A stretch of DNA of 38,456 nucleotides from Acidobacteriota bacterium (GTDB lineage: Bacteria; Actinomycetota; Acidimicrobiia; Acidimicrobiales; RAAP-2), in the NCBI GenBank assembly GCA_018971185.1, contig JAGXBH010000018.1, positions 1 to 38,456 on the forward strand, read 5' to 3'. The position numbers were made by a program, and so were the translations under genes. This document shows positions 8,452 through 15,487 of the stretch, piece after piece (the stretch's first letter is position 1; every line of letters begins with the position of its first letter). The notes under the pieces were generated by a model, which was not told the origin of the DNA, did no database searches, and saw nothing but the letters and a program-made list of their open reading frames with translations.

Positions 8452-9344
8452 CGGAGCGCCTCGCGAAAGACCTCGGACAGGCGACGGCGTTGCATGACGA
8501 ACTCCGTCACACGACCGGCTCGTCGTGCGGCCTCGAGGACGTCGTCGGTGTCGACGCCCTCGTCGAGGATGAGCCGGACCTCCCCGCCGGCGACCTGGGA
8601 GACGGTGACGCCCTCGAGACCCGTGCTCCACGAGCCATCGCGATCGCCCTCGACGCGCACGACGAGTCGGCGCGCCCCACCGGTCGCGAGGTCGTCCACC
8701 CGTCCGGTCTCCAAGAGGCGACCGTGGTCGATGATGATCACCGTTTCGCACAGGTCCTCGACCTGGTCGAGCTGATGGCTCGAGAACAAGACGCAACACC
8801 CGGCGCGGGCGCGCTCCACCAGGATGGCGCCGATGTCGTCGATGCCCGTCGGGTCGAGACCGGCCAGGGGCTCGTCGAGGATCAACAACTCGGGTTCGTG
8901 CAAGAGCGCCGCCGTCAATTGCACCCTCTGTTGGTTGCCGTGCGACAGCGATTCGACCTTGTCGTTGACCCGATCGGCGAGACCCAGGCGCTCGAGCCAC
9001 GACGCGGCGGCCCGACGGGCGTCGTCCATGCTCATCCCGTGGAGGCGCCCGATGTAGACCAGTTGGTCGCCGATGCGCATCCCGGGATAGAGACCGCGCT
9101 CCTCGGGCATGTAGCCAAAGCGCCGTCGATCCCCCGCGCTCACGCTCGCGCCGTTCCAGCGCACCTCGCCGGCGTCGAGATCGGTCAAACCGAAGATGGC
9201 GCGCATCGTCGTGGTCTTGCCCGCGCCGTTGGGACCGAGGAAGCCGACCACCTCGCCCGCGCGGACGCTGAAGGAGAGATCGTCGAGGGCGATCAGGTTG
9301 GCGAATCGGCGTCGTAGGCCCCGCACCTCGAGTAGTCCCGCCAT
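8448..9344 (-). CDS. ABC exporter ATP-binding protein, NatA-like
   Basis: A 298-residue ATPase. Walker A GPNGAGKTTT (about 38-47), a slightly unusual signature LSHGNQQR, Walker B LLILDEPLAGLDP, switch histidine in SSHQ. The C-terminal ~75 residues after the nucleotide-binding domain (GARRLVVRVEGD...MQRRRLSEVFREALR) match the DUF4162-type extension of this family. It is first in a two-gene operon with the ABC-2 permease (GTGA overlap). The ATG at 9344 has no Shine-Dalgarno sequence but follows a TACCCT box by exactly six bases, which suggests a leaderless mRNA. Confidence 0.92.
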   Translation of the reverse strand: MAGLLEVRGLRRRFANLIALDDLSFSVRAGEVVGFLGPNGAGKTTTMRAIFGLTDLDAGEVRWNGASVSAGDRRRFGYMPEERGLYPGMRIGDQLVYIGRLHGMSMDDARRAAASWLERLGLADRVNDKVESLSHGNQQRVQLTAALLHEPELLILDEPLAGLDPTGIDDIGAILVERARAGCCVLFSSHQLDQVEDLCETVIIIDHGRLLETGRVDDLATGGARRLVVRVEGDRDGSWSTGLEGVTVSQVAGGEVRLILDEGVDTDDVLEAARRAGRVTEFVMQRRRLSEVFREALR

Positions 9345-9350
9345 ACGCTC

Positions 9351-9356
9351 AGGGTA
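9351..9356 (-). promoter_or_regulatory. TACCCT -10 box of the NatA-like gene (leaderless)
   Basis: On the minus strand TACCCT is followed by GAGCGT and then the ATG at 9344. The six-base gap puts the transcription start on or next to the A of the start codon. Confidence 0.5.
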
Positions 9357-9488
9357 GCCCCTGACGCCGCCACCGGACCACGAGGCACCCGCACGAGGTG
9401 CGAGGTACTTCGATCGGCCCCGGCGCCTCGGTGGCTAATCGCGCCTCGCGTCGAACGACGCACTGGCCTTGCGAGGAGAGCGAGTGTG

Positions 9489-9494
9489 TAGCGT
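9489..9494 (+). promoter_or_regulatory. TAGCGT -10 box of the DUF3592-like gene
   Basis: TAGCGT ends five bases before the ATG at 9500, and no Shine-Dalgarno sequence is present at the proper distance. The geometry is that of a leaderless transcript. Confidence 0.4.
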
Positions 9495-9499
9495 GTGAC

Positions 9500-10078
9500 A
9501 TGGGCATCGTTCGACCCCCCGCCTCGGACCCCGGCGTGACGGCGGTCCCCGCTGTCGACGGCCCCGCGTCGCAGCGCGTCGCGGCGCTTCGCGGAGCCGA
9601 CGCGATCGGCGTCGAAGGTCACTGGTGGACCGTGGTGGGGGCACTGGGCCTCGTCGTCATCGCCGCCGTCCTGACGCTCAGCGTGGTCTCCGCCGCCAAC
9701 GACAACGGCCGCATCTCGCGGATGAAGGAACACGGCGTCGCGGTGACGGCGACGGTGACGAGTTGCGTCGGCAATCTTGGAGGTAGCGGTTCGAACGGCG
9801 CGGGCTACACCTGCCGCGGACACTACGTGGTCGAGCACACCTCCTTCGACGAGGTCATCGGGGCGATGACCACCTTCGCCGCCCCCGGCTCGCACGTCGC
9901 GGTGACGGCGGATCCCGCGCGTCTCTCGACCATCGAGCTCACCTCGGCCGTCGCCGCGTCGAGGACCTCGGCGCGACGCTACGTCGTCCCGGGCGCGCTC
10001 GGCGTGGGACTACTCGTGGTGACCCTGGCCCTCGTTCGAGGGGTCCGACGACGCGGCGCGCGCCACGCGGTGCGTTGA
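9500..10078 (+). CDS. DUF3592-like membrane protein
   Basis: 192 residues from the ATG at 9500. Membrane segment 1 is about 42-65 (WWTVVGALGLVVIAAVLTLS), then an extracytoplasmic domain with two cysteines (TSCVG, YTCRG), and segment 2 is about 160-181 (YVVPGALGVGLLVVTLALV) ending in an Arg-rich tail. The pattern MKEHGVAVTATVTS...HYVV...PGSHVAVTADP resembles DUF3592 proteins, whose function is unknown. The frame opens further upstream to 9398, but that part has no membrane or domain features and the promoter box at 9489 lies within it. It ends 12 bases before the hydrolase gene, so the two are probably co-transcribed. Confidence 0.7.
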   Translation: MGIVRPPASDPGVTAVPAVDGPASQRVAALRGADAIGVEGHWWTVVGALGLVVIAAVLTLSVVSAANDNGRISRMKEHGVAVTATVTSCVGNLGGSGSNGAGYTCRGHYVVEHTSFDEVIGAMTTFAAPGSHVAVTADPARLSTIELTSAVAASRTSARRYVVPGALGVGLLVVTLALVRGVRRRGARHAVR

Positions 10079-10090
10079 GACCCTGCGGCG

Positions 10091-10972
10091 ATGGCCTCTT
10101 CGACCTCGGCGACACTGCGACTGTCCGACGGTCGTCGGCTCGACGTGCGCGTCAGCGGACCCGAGGGGGCGACCCCGCTCATCTGGCACCACGGGACGCC
10201 CGGGTCGCGGGTGGCCAGTCGCTACCTCGAGCGCTCGACCCTCGCCCACGGTCTTCGACTGGTGACCACCTCACGACCCGGGTACGGTGACTCCTCACGA
10301 CGAGCCAACCGGCGCGTGGTCGACGTCGTCGCCGACACCGCCGAGGTCCTGGCCTGGCTCGACGTCGAGCGCTGCGTCACGGCGGGCGCCTCAGGAGGTG
10401 GCCCGCACGCCCTCGCCTGCGCCGCGCGACTGCGCGGGGTCGCGGGTTGCCTGGTGGTGGCCGGGGTGGCCCCGCACGACGCCGCCGACCTGAACTGGCT
10501 CGACGCGATGGGACAGGACAATCTCGAGGAGTTCGCGGCGGCGCTCGCGGGCGAGGAGACCCTCGGACGCTACCTCCGTGCGATCGAGGACGAGCTGCGA
10601 CACGTCACGGCGCAGGGCATCGTGGAGGCCATGTCGTCGGTGCTGCCCGACGTGGACCGCGCGGTCCTCTCGGGCGACTACGCCCAGGACGTCGCCAATG
10701 GGTTTCACGAGGCCCTCGTCGGCGGGATCGACGGCTGGCTCGACGACGACCTCGCCTTCGTCCGGCCGTGGGGATTCGACCTCGCCGAGGTGCACGCGCC
10801 GACGATGCTGTGGCAGGGCGACCGCGACCTGATGGTCCCCTTCGCCCACGGTCGATGGCTCGCCGCGGCACTCGCGCACGCCCAGACGCATCTGGTCGAA
10901 GGCGAAGGACATCTCTCGATCGCCCACGGGGCCATGGACGCGATGCTCGACGAGTTGGTGGCGGTACTCTAA
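10091..10972 (+). CDS. Alpha/beta hydrolase
   Basis: 293 residues, cytosolic, no signal peptide. The oxyanion-hole region reads HHGTPGSR (about 34-41). The nucleophile elbow is GASGGGPHA with Ser near residue 101. The acid is likely Asp in WQGDRDLMVP, and the catalytic His is in EGEGHLSI near the C-terminus. The fold is thus complete and probably active as an esterase, lactonase or similar enzyme; the substrate is not evident. It follows the DUF3592-like gene by 12 bases and is followed by a hairpin. Confidence 0.88.
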   Translation: MASSTSATLRLSDGRRLDVRVSGPEGATPLIWHHGTPGSRVASRYLERSTLAHGLRLVTTSRPGYGDSSRRANRRVVDVVADTAEVLAWLDVERCVTAGASGGGPHALACAARLRGVAGCLVVAGVAPHDAADLNWLDAMGQDNLEEFAAALAGEETLGRYLRAIEDELRHVTAQGIVEAMSSVLPDVDRAVLSGDYAQDVANGFHEALVGGIDGWLDDDLAFVRPWGFDLAEVHAPTMLWQGDRDLMVPFAHGRWLAAALAHAQTHLVEGEGHLSIAHGAMDAMLDELVAVL

Positions 10973-10974
10973 GG

Positions 10975-10999
10975 CGTCGCGACGCCGCGTGTCGCGACG
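10975..10999 (+). terminator. Hairpin after the hydrolase gene
   Basis: CGTCGCGAC (10975-10983) and GTCGCGACG (10991-10999) form a perfect 9-bp stem with a 7-base loop, three bases after the TAA. An overlapping 14-base palindrome lies at 10973-10986. No U-tract follows. It probably separates the hydrolase transcript from the tryptophanase gene. Confidence 0.45.
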
Positions 11000-11061
11000 G
11001 CCGCGCACGGGAAGTGACCAAAGGGACTGTCGCCGCGGGCGCTTCGACGCGCGGCCACTGT

Positions 11062-11067
11062 TACCGT
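11062..11067 (+). promoter_or_regulatory. TACCGT -10 box of tnaA (leaderless)
   Basis: TACCGT is followed by GATCGC and then the ATG at 11074. The spacing of six and the lack of a Shine-Dalgarno sequence point to a leaderless mRNA. Confidence 0.45.
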
Positions 11068-11073
11068 GATCGC

Positions 11074-12453
11074 ATGGACCGCACCTTCACGACGATCATC
11101 GAGCCTTTTCGCATCCATTCGGTGGAACCACTGAGGATGACCACCCCCGCCGAGCGTTCGGCCGCCATCGAGGAGGCCGGATTCAACGTCTTCGCCCTGC
11201 GTTCGCGCGACGTGCTCATCGACCTCCTGACCGACTCGGGCACCGGGGCGATGTCGCGTGACCAGTGGGCGGCGATCCAGCACGGCGACGAGAGTTACGC
11301 CGGCTCGCCCTCGTGGTTCCGCTTCGAGGCGGCGGTGAAGGACCTGTTCCCCTTCCGCCACGTCATCCCTACTCACCAGGGTCGCGCCGCCGAGAAGATC
11401 CTGTTCTCCGTGCTCGGTGGACCCGGCAAGGTCATTCCCAATAACACCCACTTCGACACGACGCGCGCCAACGTCGAGGCCTCGGGTGCCACGGCGCTGG
11501 ACCTGGTCATCGCCGAAGGGCACGACGCCGCAGTGCTACACCCCTTCAAGGGCAACATGGACCTCGACCGGCTCGAGAACCTCCTCGGCGAGCATCGAGG
11601 CGACGTACCAGTGGTGATGCTCACCATCACCAACAACTCCGGGGGCGGCCAGCCCGTCTCGTTGGCGAACATCCGCGCCACCAGCGAGATCTGCCACCGT
11701 CACGGGGTCAAGCTCTTCCTCGACGCCTGTCGATTCGCGGAGAACGCCTGGTTCATCCATGAACGCGAGGAGGGCCAGGAGCACCGCGAGATCGCCGACA
11801 TCGTCCGCGAGATCGCCTCCTTGGCCGACGGGATGACCATGAGCGCCAAGAAGGACCCCTTCGGCAACATCGGTGGTTGGTTGGCCCTCAACGACGACGC
11901 CCTCGCCGAGGACTGCCGCAACGTCCTGATCCTCACCGAGGGCTTCCCCACCTACGGCGGACTAGCCGGGCGCGATCTCGAGGCGCTGGCGCAGGGCCTC
12001 AGCGAGGCGGTCCAGCCGGACTACCTGCGCTACCGGATCGGCTCCACCGCATACCTCGGCAACGCGTTACTCGCGGCGGGCGTCCCCGTGGTGCAACCCA
12101 TCGGCGGACACGCCGTCTACCTCGACGCCCGGGCGCTGCTGCCGCACATCGAGGCGCTGCACTACCCGGGTCAGGCCCTCGCCGTGGCCCTCTACGTCAC
12201 CGGCGGCGTTCGCGCCACCGAGATTGGCTCGGTCATGTTCGGACGCCAACCCGACGGTACCGAGGTGGCGGCGCCCATGGAACTCGTGCGACTAGCGATC
12301 CCGCGCCGGACCTACACGCAGAGCCACATCGACTACGTCGTCGAGGTGGTGACGGCGGTGGCCGGCGAGGCCGACTCCCTGCGCGGCTATCGCATGATCT
12401 ACGAACCCAAGGCCCTACGCCACTTCACCGCCCGTTACCAGCCCCTGGAGTAG
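11074..12453 (+). CDS. tnaA: Tryptophanase (tryptophan indole-lyase)
   Basis: A 459-residue PLP enzyme of the beta-eliminating lyase family, which cleaves L-tryptophan to indole, pyruvate and ammonia in the cytosol. Conserved blocks include PTHQGRAAEK, NNSGGGQPVS, LDACRFAEN, the PLP-lysine motif MSAKKDPFGNIGG, and YGGLAGRDLEA. Two positions separate tryptophanase from tyrosine phenol-lyase. Here the loop reads VRATEIGS (the lyase for tyrosine has an Arg in SMERG), and the end reads LRHFTA with His (Phe in tyrosine phenol-lyase). Both favour tryptophanase. The ATG at 11074 was chosen from the homologous N-terminus (IEPFRIHSVEPLR); the frame runs upstream to 10447 through the hydrolase gene. 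No tnaC-like leader is visible, and no tryptophan permease adjoins it. Confidence 0.93.
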   Translation: MDRTFTTIIEPFRIHSVEPLRMTTPAERSAAIEEAGFNVFALRSRDVLIDLLTDSGTGAMSRDQWAAIQHGDESYAGSPSWFRFEAAVKDLFPFRHVIPTHQGRAAEKILFSVLGGPGKVIPNNTHFDTTRANVEASGATALDLVIAEGHDAAVLHPFKGNMDLDRLENLLGEHRGDVPVVMLTITNNSGGGQPVSLANIRATSEICHRHGVKLFLDACRFAENAWFIHEREEGQEHREIADIVREIASLADGMTMSAKKDPFGNIGGWLALNDDALAEDCRNVLILTEGFPTYGGLAGRDLEALAQGLSEAVQPDYLRYRIGSTAYLGNALLAAGVPVVQPIGGHAVYLDARALLPHIEALHYPGQALAVALYVTGGVRATEIGSVMFGRQPDGTEVAAPMELVRLAIPRRTYTQSHIDYVVEVVTAVAGEADSLRGYRMIYEPKALRHFTARYQPLE

Positions 12454-12511
12454 CCGCCACGGCGCCCCCTCGATCGACGCCCATTTCCCCAGACACGAGC
12501 CACCCACGCGT

Positions 12512-12517
12512 TAGCGT
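12512..12517 (+). promoter_or_regulatory. TAGCGT -10 box of the AI-2E family gene (leaderless)
   Basis: TAGCGT is followed by six bases and a GTG at 12524, then directly by ATG at 12527. No Shine-Dalgarno sequence is present. Confidence 0.45.
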
Positions 12518-12523
12518 TCACTG

Positions 12524-13684
12524 GTGATGAGCACCGCGCCGTCCGATCGACCCGACGGAACCCCCGCAAGCCCGGACACGCGCCGCGCGCGCTTGATCCA
12601 GCGCGCCGCGCGCAACAACGTGCCACTCAACACCATCCTGACCACGATCGCGGTGATTGTCGCCGTCTACTTCGCCGGCAAGTTGCTCTATCGCCTGCGC
12701 GACCTGATGATGCTGCTCGTGGTGGGTGGCTTCATCGCGCTGATCCTGAACCCCGCGGTCATCCGCCTGCAGAAGATCGGGGTGCGACGCCGGGGCATCG
12801 CGGTCCTCATCGTCTCGGTCGCTTCGGCCGTCGTCTTCTTGTTACTGGCCCTCGCCTTCGGCTACCCGCTGGTCAACGGTCTCACCCATCTCGCCAACAA
12901 CCTTCCGACCTACGTGAACAACGCCGAGCACGGCAAGGGCTGGATCGGGCACCTCATCGCCCGCTACCACATCACCACGTGGGTGGACGCGAACTCCGCC
13001 AAGATCGTGTCGTTCGCCCGCGGCCTCTCCAAGCCGGCGCTCGCCCTGGGCAAGGGTGCGATCTCGATGCTCATGACGCTGCTGACACTGTTCATCTTCG
13101 TCATCCTGCTCCTGCTCAACGGGCCCAAGATTCGCAACATCATCCTGATCTCGCTCGCCCCGGAGCGCGCACGGCGCGCCGAGGAGATCGGCGCGCTGAT
13201 CTCTCGCGCCGCGCTGGGTTACGTGGTGGGCAACCTGGTGATGTCGCTCGCCGCCGGCGTGGTCGTCTTCGTCACACTGTGGCTCACCGGGGTCCCCTTC
13301 GCGTTGCTCTTCGCGCTCTGGGTCGTCCTCGTGGATTTCCTCCCCCAGGTGGGCGGGGCCCTCGCGGGCATCCCTACGGTCCTCTTCGCCTTCGTGCAGT
13401 CCACCTCCGCCGGCGTCGTGACACTCATCGTCTTCGTCGTCTACACCCTCGTACAGAACCACGTGCTCTACCCCATCGTCATGAGCCGCGCCATCAAACT
13501 CAACGCCCTGCTGGTGTTCCTCGCGATTCTGATCGGCGCCCAGATGGGCGACTGGGTCGGGGGCACCTTCGGCGGGCTGGTGGGCGTCATCCTGGCGATC
13601 CCGATGGCCGCGGCGCTGCACGTGATCGTCAGTCAGTGGTGGGAGTCGAGTCGACCGGTCGACCACGGCCCTCCAGAAGCCTGA
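12524..13684 (+). CDS. AI-2E family transporter (TqsA/PerM superfamily)
   Basis: 386 residues with about seven to eight membrane segments. The opening segments are TILTTIAVIVAVYFAGKLLY and LMMLLVVGGFIALILNPAVI; a helical soluble part (about 115-175) follows, then LTLFIFVILLLLNG and the family's conserved region ALLFALWVVLVDFLPQVGGALAGIP with the later LVQNHVLYPIVMSRAIKLN. This is the typical layout of the family, whose members include the AI-2 exporter TqsA and Na+/H+ antiporters, so the substrate is open. The start is GTG 12524 or the adjoining ATG 12527; the first fits the promoter spacing best. Confidence 0.9.
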   Translation: MMSTAPSDRPDGTPASPDTRRARLIQRAARNNVPLNTILTTIAVIVAVYFAGKLLYRLRDLMMLLVVGGFIALILNPAVIRLQKIGVRRRGIAVLIVSVASAVVFLLLALAFGYPLVNGLTHLANNLPTYVNNAEHGKGWIGHLIARYHITTWVDANSAKIVSFARGLSKPALALGKGAISMLMTLLTLFIFVILLLLNGPKIRNIILISLAPERARRAEEIGALISRAALGYVVGNLVMSLAAGVVVFVTLWLTGVPFALLFALWVVLVDFLPQVGGALAGIPTVLFAFVQSTSAGVVTLIVFVVYTLVQNHVLYPIVMSRAIKLNALLVFLAILIGAQMGDWVGGTFGGLVGVILAIPMAAALHVIVSQWWESSRPVDHGPPEA

Positions 13685-13773
13685 TGGTCGCCAACAGGAT
13701 TTTCTAAGCAAAGATGACAGGACCATCGCCGCGGCGCGCGTTAGCGTCGTGGTAGCGCGAGTGAGGTGGACGG

Positions 13774-13959
13774 GTGACGACAACGGATAGCGATAAAAGT
13801 CGACACCAGACCGTGGCCGAGTTGTTCCTGGCCGCGGGGCTCGTCAGCCCTTCCTCAGGGGCGCCGCGGACACCGTCGCGCACCAGGTGGCGCGGACCCT
13901 CGCTCGTCGTCGCGACGCTCCTCGTCCTCGCGTCAGTGATCGCCGTCGCCGTGCACTGA
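13774..13959 (+). CDS. Small single-pass membrane protein, 61 residues
   Basis: A GTG start at 13774 has GAGGTGGAC directly upstream. The N-terminal half has an amphipathic helix (QTVAELFLAAGLV) and a Pro/Ser/Arg-rich linker; the C-terminus is one hydrophobic segment (SLVVATLLVLASVIAVAVH), so it would be a tail-anchored protein with a cytosolic head. The helix resembles the short VAELL-type heads seen in other small actinobacterial proteins, but I recognise no family. It lies between the AI-2E transporter and the convergent PEBP gene, ending three bases before the latter's stop. Confidence 0.55.
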   Translation: MTTTDSDKSRHQTVAELFLAAGLVSPSSGAPRTPSRTRWRGPSLVVATLLVLASVIAVAVH

Positions 13960-13962
13960 GCC

Positions 13963-14493
13963 CTAGCGCTGCTCGTAGGTGCCGACGAGGATCGCGCGCG
14001 CCAGGCCGTGCATGAACAGGTTGAATCCCAGGTAGGCCGGAGACGCCGTCGCGGGCAGGCCCAAGGTCTCCACGTCGAGGGCGTGCACGACGATGTAGTA
14101 GTGATGCGGACCGTGACCGGCGGGCGGCGCGGCCCCGATGTAGCCCGTCATCCCCGCGTCGTTGCGCAACTGGAGGGCGCCCGTGGGCAGTCCGCTGCCC
14201 TGCGCGTCACCGGCTCCGCTGACGAGGGAGGTCGTGGTCACGGGGACGTCGGCGACCGCCCAGTGCCAGAAGCCCGACGCGGTGGGCGCGTCGGGGTCGT
14301 ACACGGTGACGGCGAAGCTCTTGGTCCCCTCAGGGAACCCCGACCACGTCAATTGGGGCGATACGTCGCCACCCCCCGCGCCCATCTGTCCGCTGACCTG
14401 GGCCGAGTTCAGCGGCTGGCCGTTGATGACGTCGTCGGAGGTCAACTCGAACGACGGAAGCCCGGGCAAGTCCTCGTAGGGGTCACGCGACAT
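13963..14493 (-). CDS. YbhB/YbcL-type phosphatidylethanolamine-binding family protein
   Basis: 176 residues, cytosolic as read from the ATG at 14493. Family signatures are [32 protein letters not shown], the ligand-site motif VYDPDAP followed by [11 protein letters not shown], and the second conserved block [15 protein letters not shown] with a C-terminal [12 protein letters not shown]. The bacterial family (Raf kinase inhibitor-like proteins) has no firm function. AAAGGG about 9 bases before the ATG supports the start; an upstream extension to 14610 is Ala/Arg-rich and unlikely. It follows the TetR gene on the same strand by about 120 bases. Confidence 0.9.
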   Translation of the reverse strand: MSRDPYEDLPGLPSFELTSDDVINGQPLNSAQVSGQMGAGGGDVSPQLTWSGFPEGTKSFAVTVYDPDAPTASGFWHWAVADVPVTTTSLVSGAGDAQGSGLPTGALQLRNDAGMTGYIGAAPPAGHGPHHYYIVVHALDVETLGLPATASPAYLGFNLFMHGLARAILVGTYEQR

Positions 14494-14612
14494 CTTCCAC
14501 GCCCTTTCTCTCTCGCCGCGACGCACTGCACGTCGGGTCGTCGAGGGCGAGCATACCGTCACCACCGCGACCGCTGACGCGGCTGGCGCCGCGGGCGCCG
14601 ACCGCGCCACCT

Positions 14613-15272
14613 TCAGTCCGCAGCAACCGCAGGAGCGACGCGAGCCGCGGGTCGGATCAGGCCGCGCACGACGAAGTCGAGGAAGCGTTCGACGTGCGTC
14701 GTCGCGTCGAGCGGGCCCGCCGCCGCGTCGAACGCCGCGGAGAGCCCGGGTTGGATGAAGGGCGACATCCCGGCGTCGATGATGAAGAAGAGGTCACGCA
14801 CCGTGACCGGGTAGATCACCTCGCGCGCGATGAGTCGCTCCAACAGGTCGGCGAAGATCGCCAACCCCGGCGCGAATCCCGTCGAGAAAAGGTAGTCGAG
14901 GCGCCCACCGGCGACACCGGCCTCGTGATTGACCAGGCTGGCCAACTGGGGCAATCGCATGGAGGCACCGATGAAAGCGCGCGCCATGAGGCGCAGCTCG
15001 ACGAGCTCATCGTTCGCGGCGCCCAGGGCGCTGCGCTCCTCGAGGAGCAACTCGTAGAAACGTGCGACTCCGTGGTCGACCGCCGCGCAGTAGAGCTCGT
15101 ATTTTGACCCGAATCGTTGGCGCACCGTCTCGTGGCTCAACCCCAGCGCCGCGTTGAGTCGACGCACCGACATGGCGTCGTAGTGCGTGGCGGCGAAGGA
15201 CTCGAAGGCGGCCTCGAGGATCTCGTCGTCGCTCGCCAGCTGACGACGACCCTTTCGTAGCGCGTCAGTCAT
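14613..15272 (-). CDS. TetR family transcriptional regulator
   Basis: 219 residues. The N-terminal HTH is about 14-60: a first helix [17 protein letters not shown], then [23 protein letters not shown] with the typical recognition helix and the KYELY start of helix 4. The C-terminal ligand/dimer domain contains [17 protein letters not shown] and is not typed. ATG 15272 is chosen for its GGGG upstream; GTG 15317 is also possible. It is divergent from the ABC-F gene with about 215 bases between, where the palindrome GTGACCGTCAC (15307-15317) could be its operator. Likely targets are itself, the ABC-F gene or the PEBP gene. Confidence 0.85.
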   Translation of the reverse strand: MTDALRKGRRQLASDDEILEAAFESFAATHYDAMSVRRLNAALGLSHETVRQRFGSKYELYCAAVDHGVARFYELLLEERSALGAANDELVELRLMARAFIGASMRLPQLASLVNHEAGVAGGRLDYLFSTGFAPGLAIFADLLERLIAREVIYPVTVRDLFFIIDAGMSPFIQPGLSAAFDAAAGPLDATTHVERFLDFVVRGLIRPAARVAPAVAAD

Positions 15273-15306
15273 TCGCCCCACACCGGTCAGACGACCCACC
15301 AAGGCT

Positions 15307-15317
15307 GTGACCGTCAC
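15307..15317. promoter_or_regulatory. Palindrome GTGACCGTCAC in the TetR/ABC-F gap
   Basis: A 5-1-5 palindrome between the divergent TetR and ABC-F genes, 35 bases before the chosen TetR start. TetR proteins usually bind such sites in their own promoter. If TetR starts at 15317 the palindrome would be coding. Confidence 0.3.
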
Positions 15318-15472
15318 TGTCGGGAATCCTGCGATGCTTCGAGAGATTCACGCGGTCACGATAGCAAGGCCAGCCCTGGCGCTCGTGCCTTCATGCCCTC
15401 AGCACCCCGGGCGCAGTGGTCGTGTCGCCCTCGCGGCCCCTGCGTCCGTCGTGAGGGCCACCGCCACCGCCG

Positions 15473-15478
15473 TAGACT
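15473..15478 (+). promoter_or_regulatory. TAGACT -10 box of the ABC-F gene
   Basis: TAGACT ends nine bases before the GTG at 15488, with no Shine-Dalgarno sequence. The transcript would have no leader or one of only two or three bases. Confidence 0.4.
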
Positions 15479-15487
15479 CACTAGCGC

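Noticed and set aside
10973..11073. TnaC-like leader peptide before tnaA
   Set aside because: The 100-base gap has no short frame with a Trp codon and Shine-Dalgarno sequence, and a leaderless promoter fits better.
13683..13727. Inverted repeat GATGGTC/GACCATC after the AI-2E transporter
   Set aside because: The arms are only 7 bp and 31 bases apart, so a stable terminator is doubtful.
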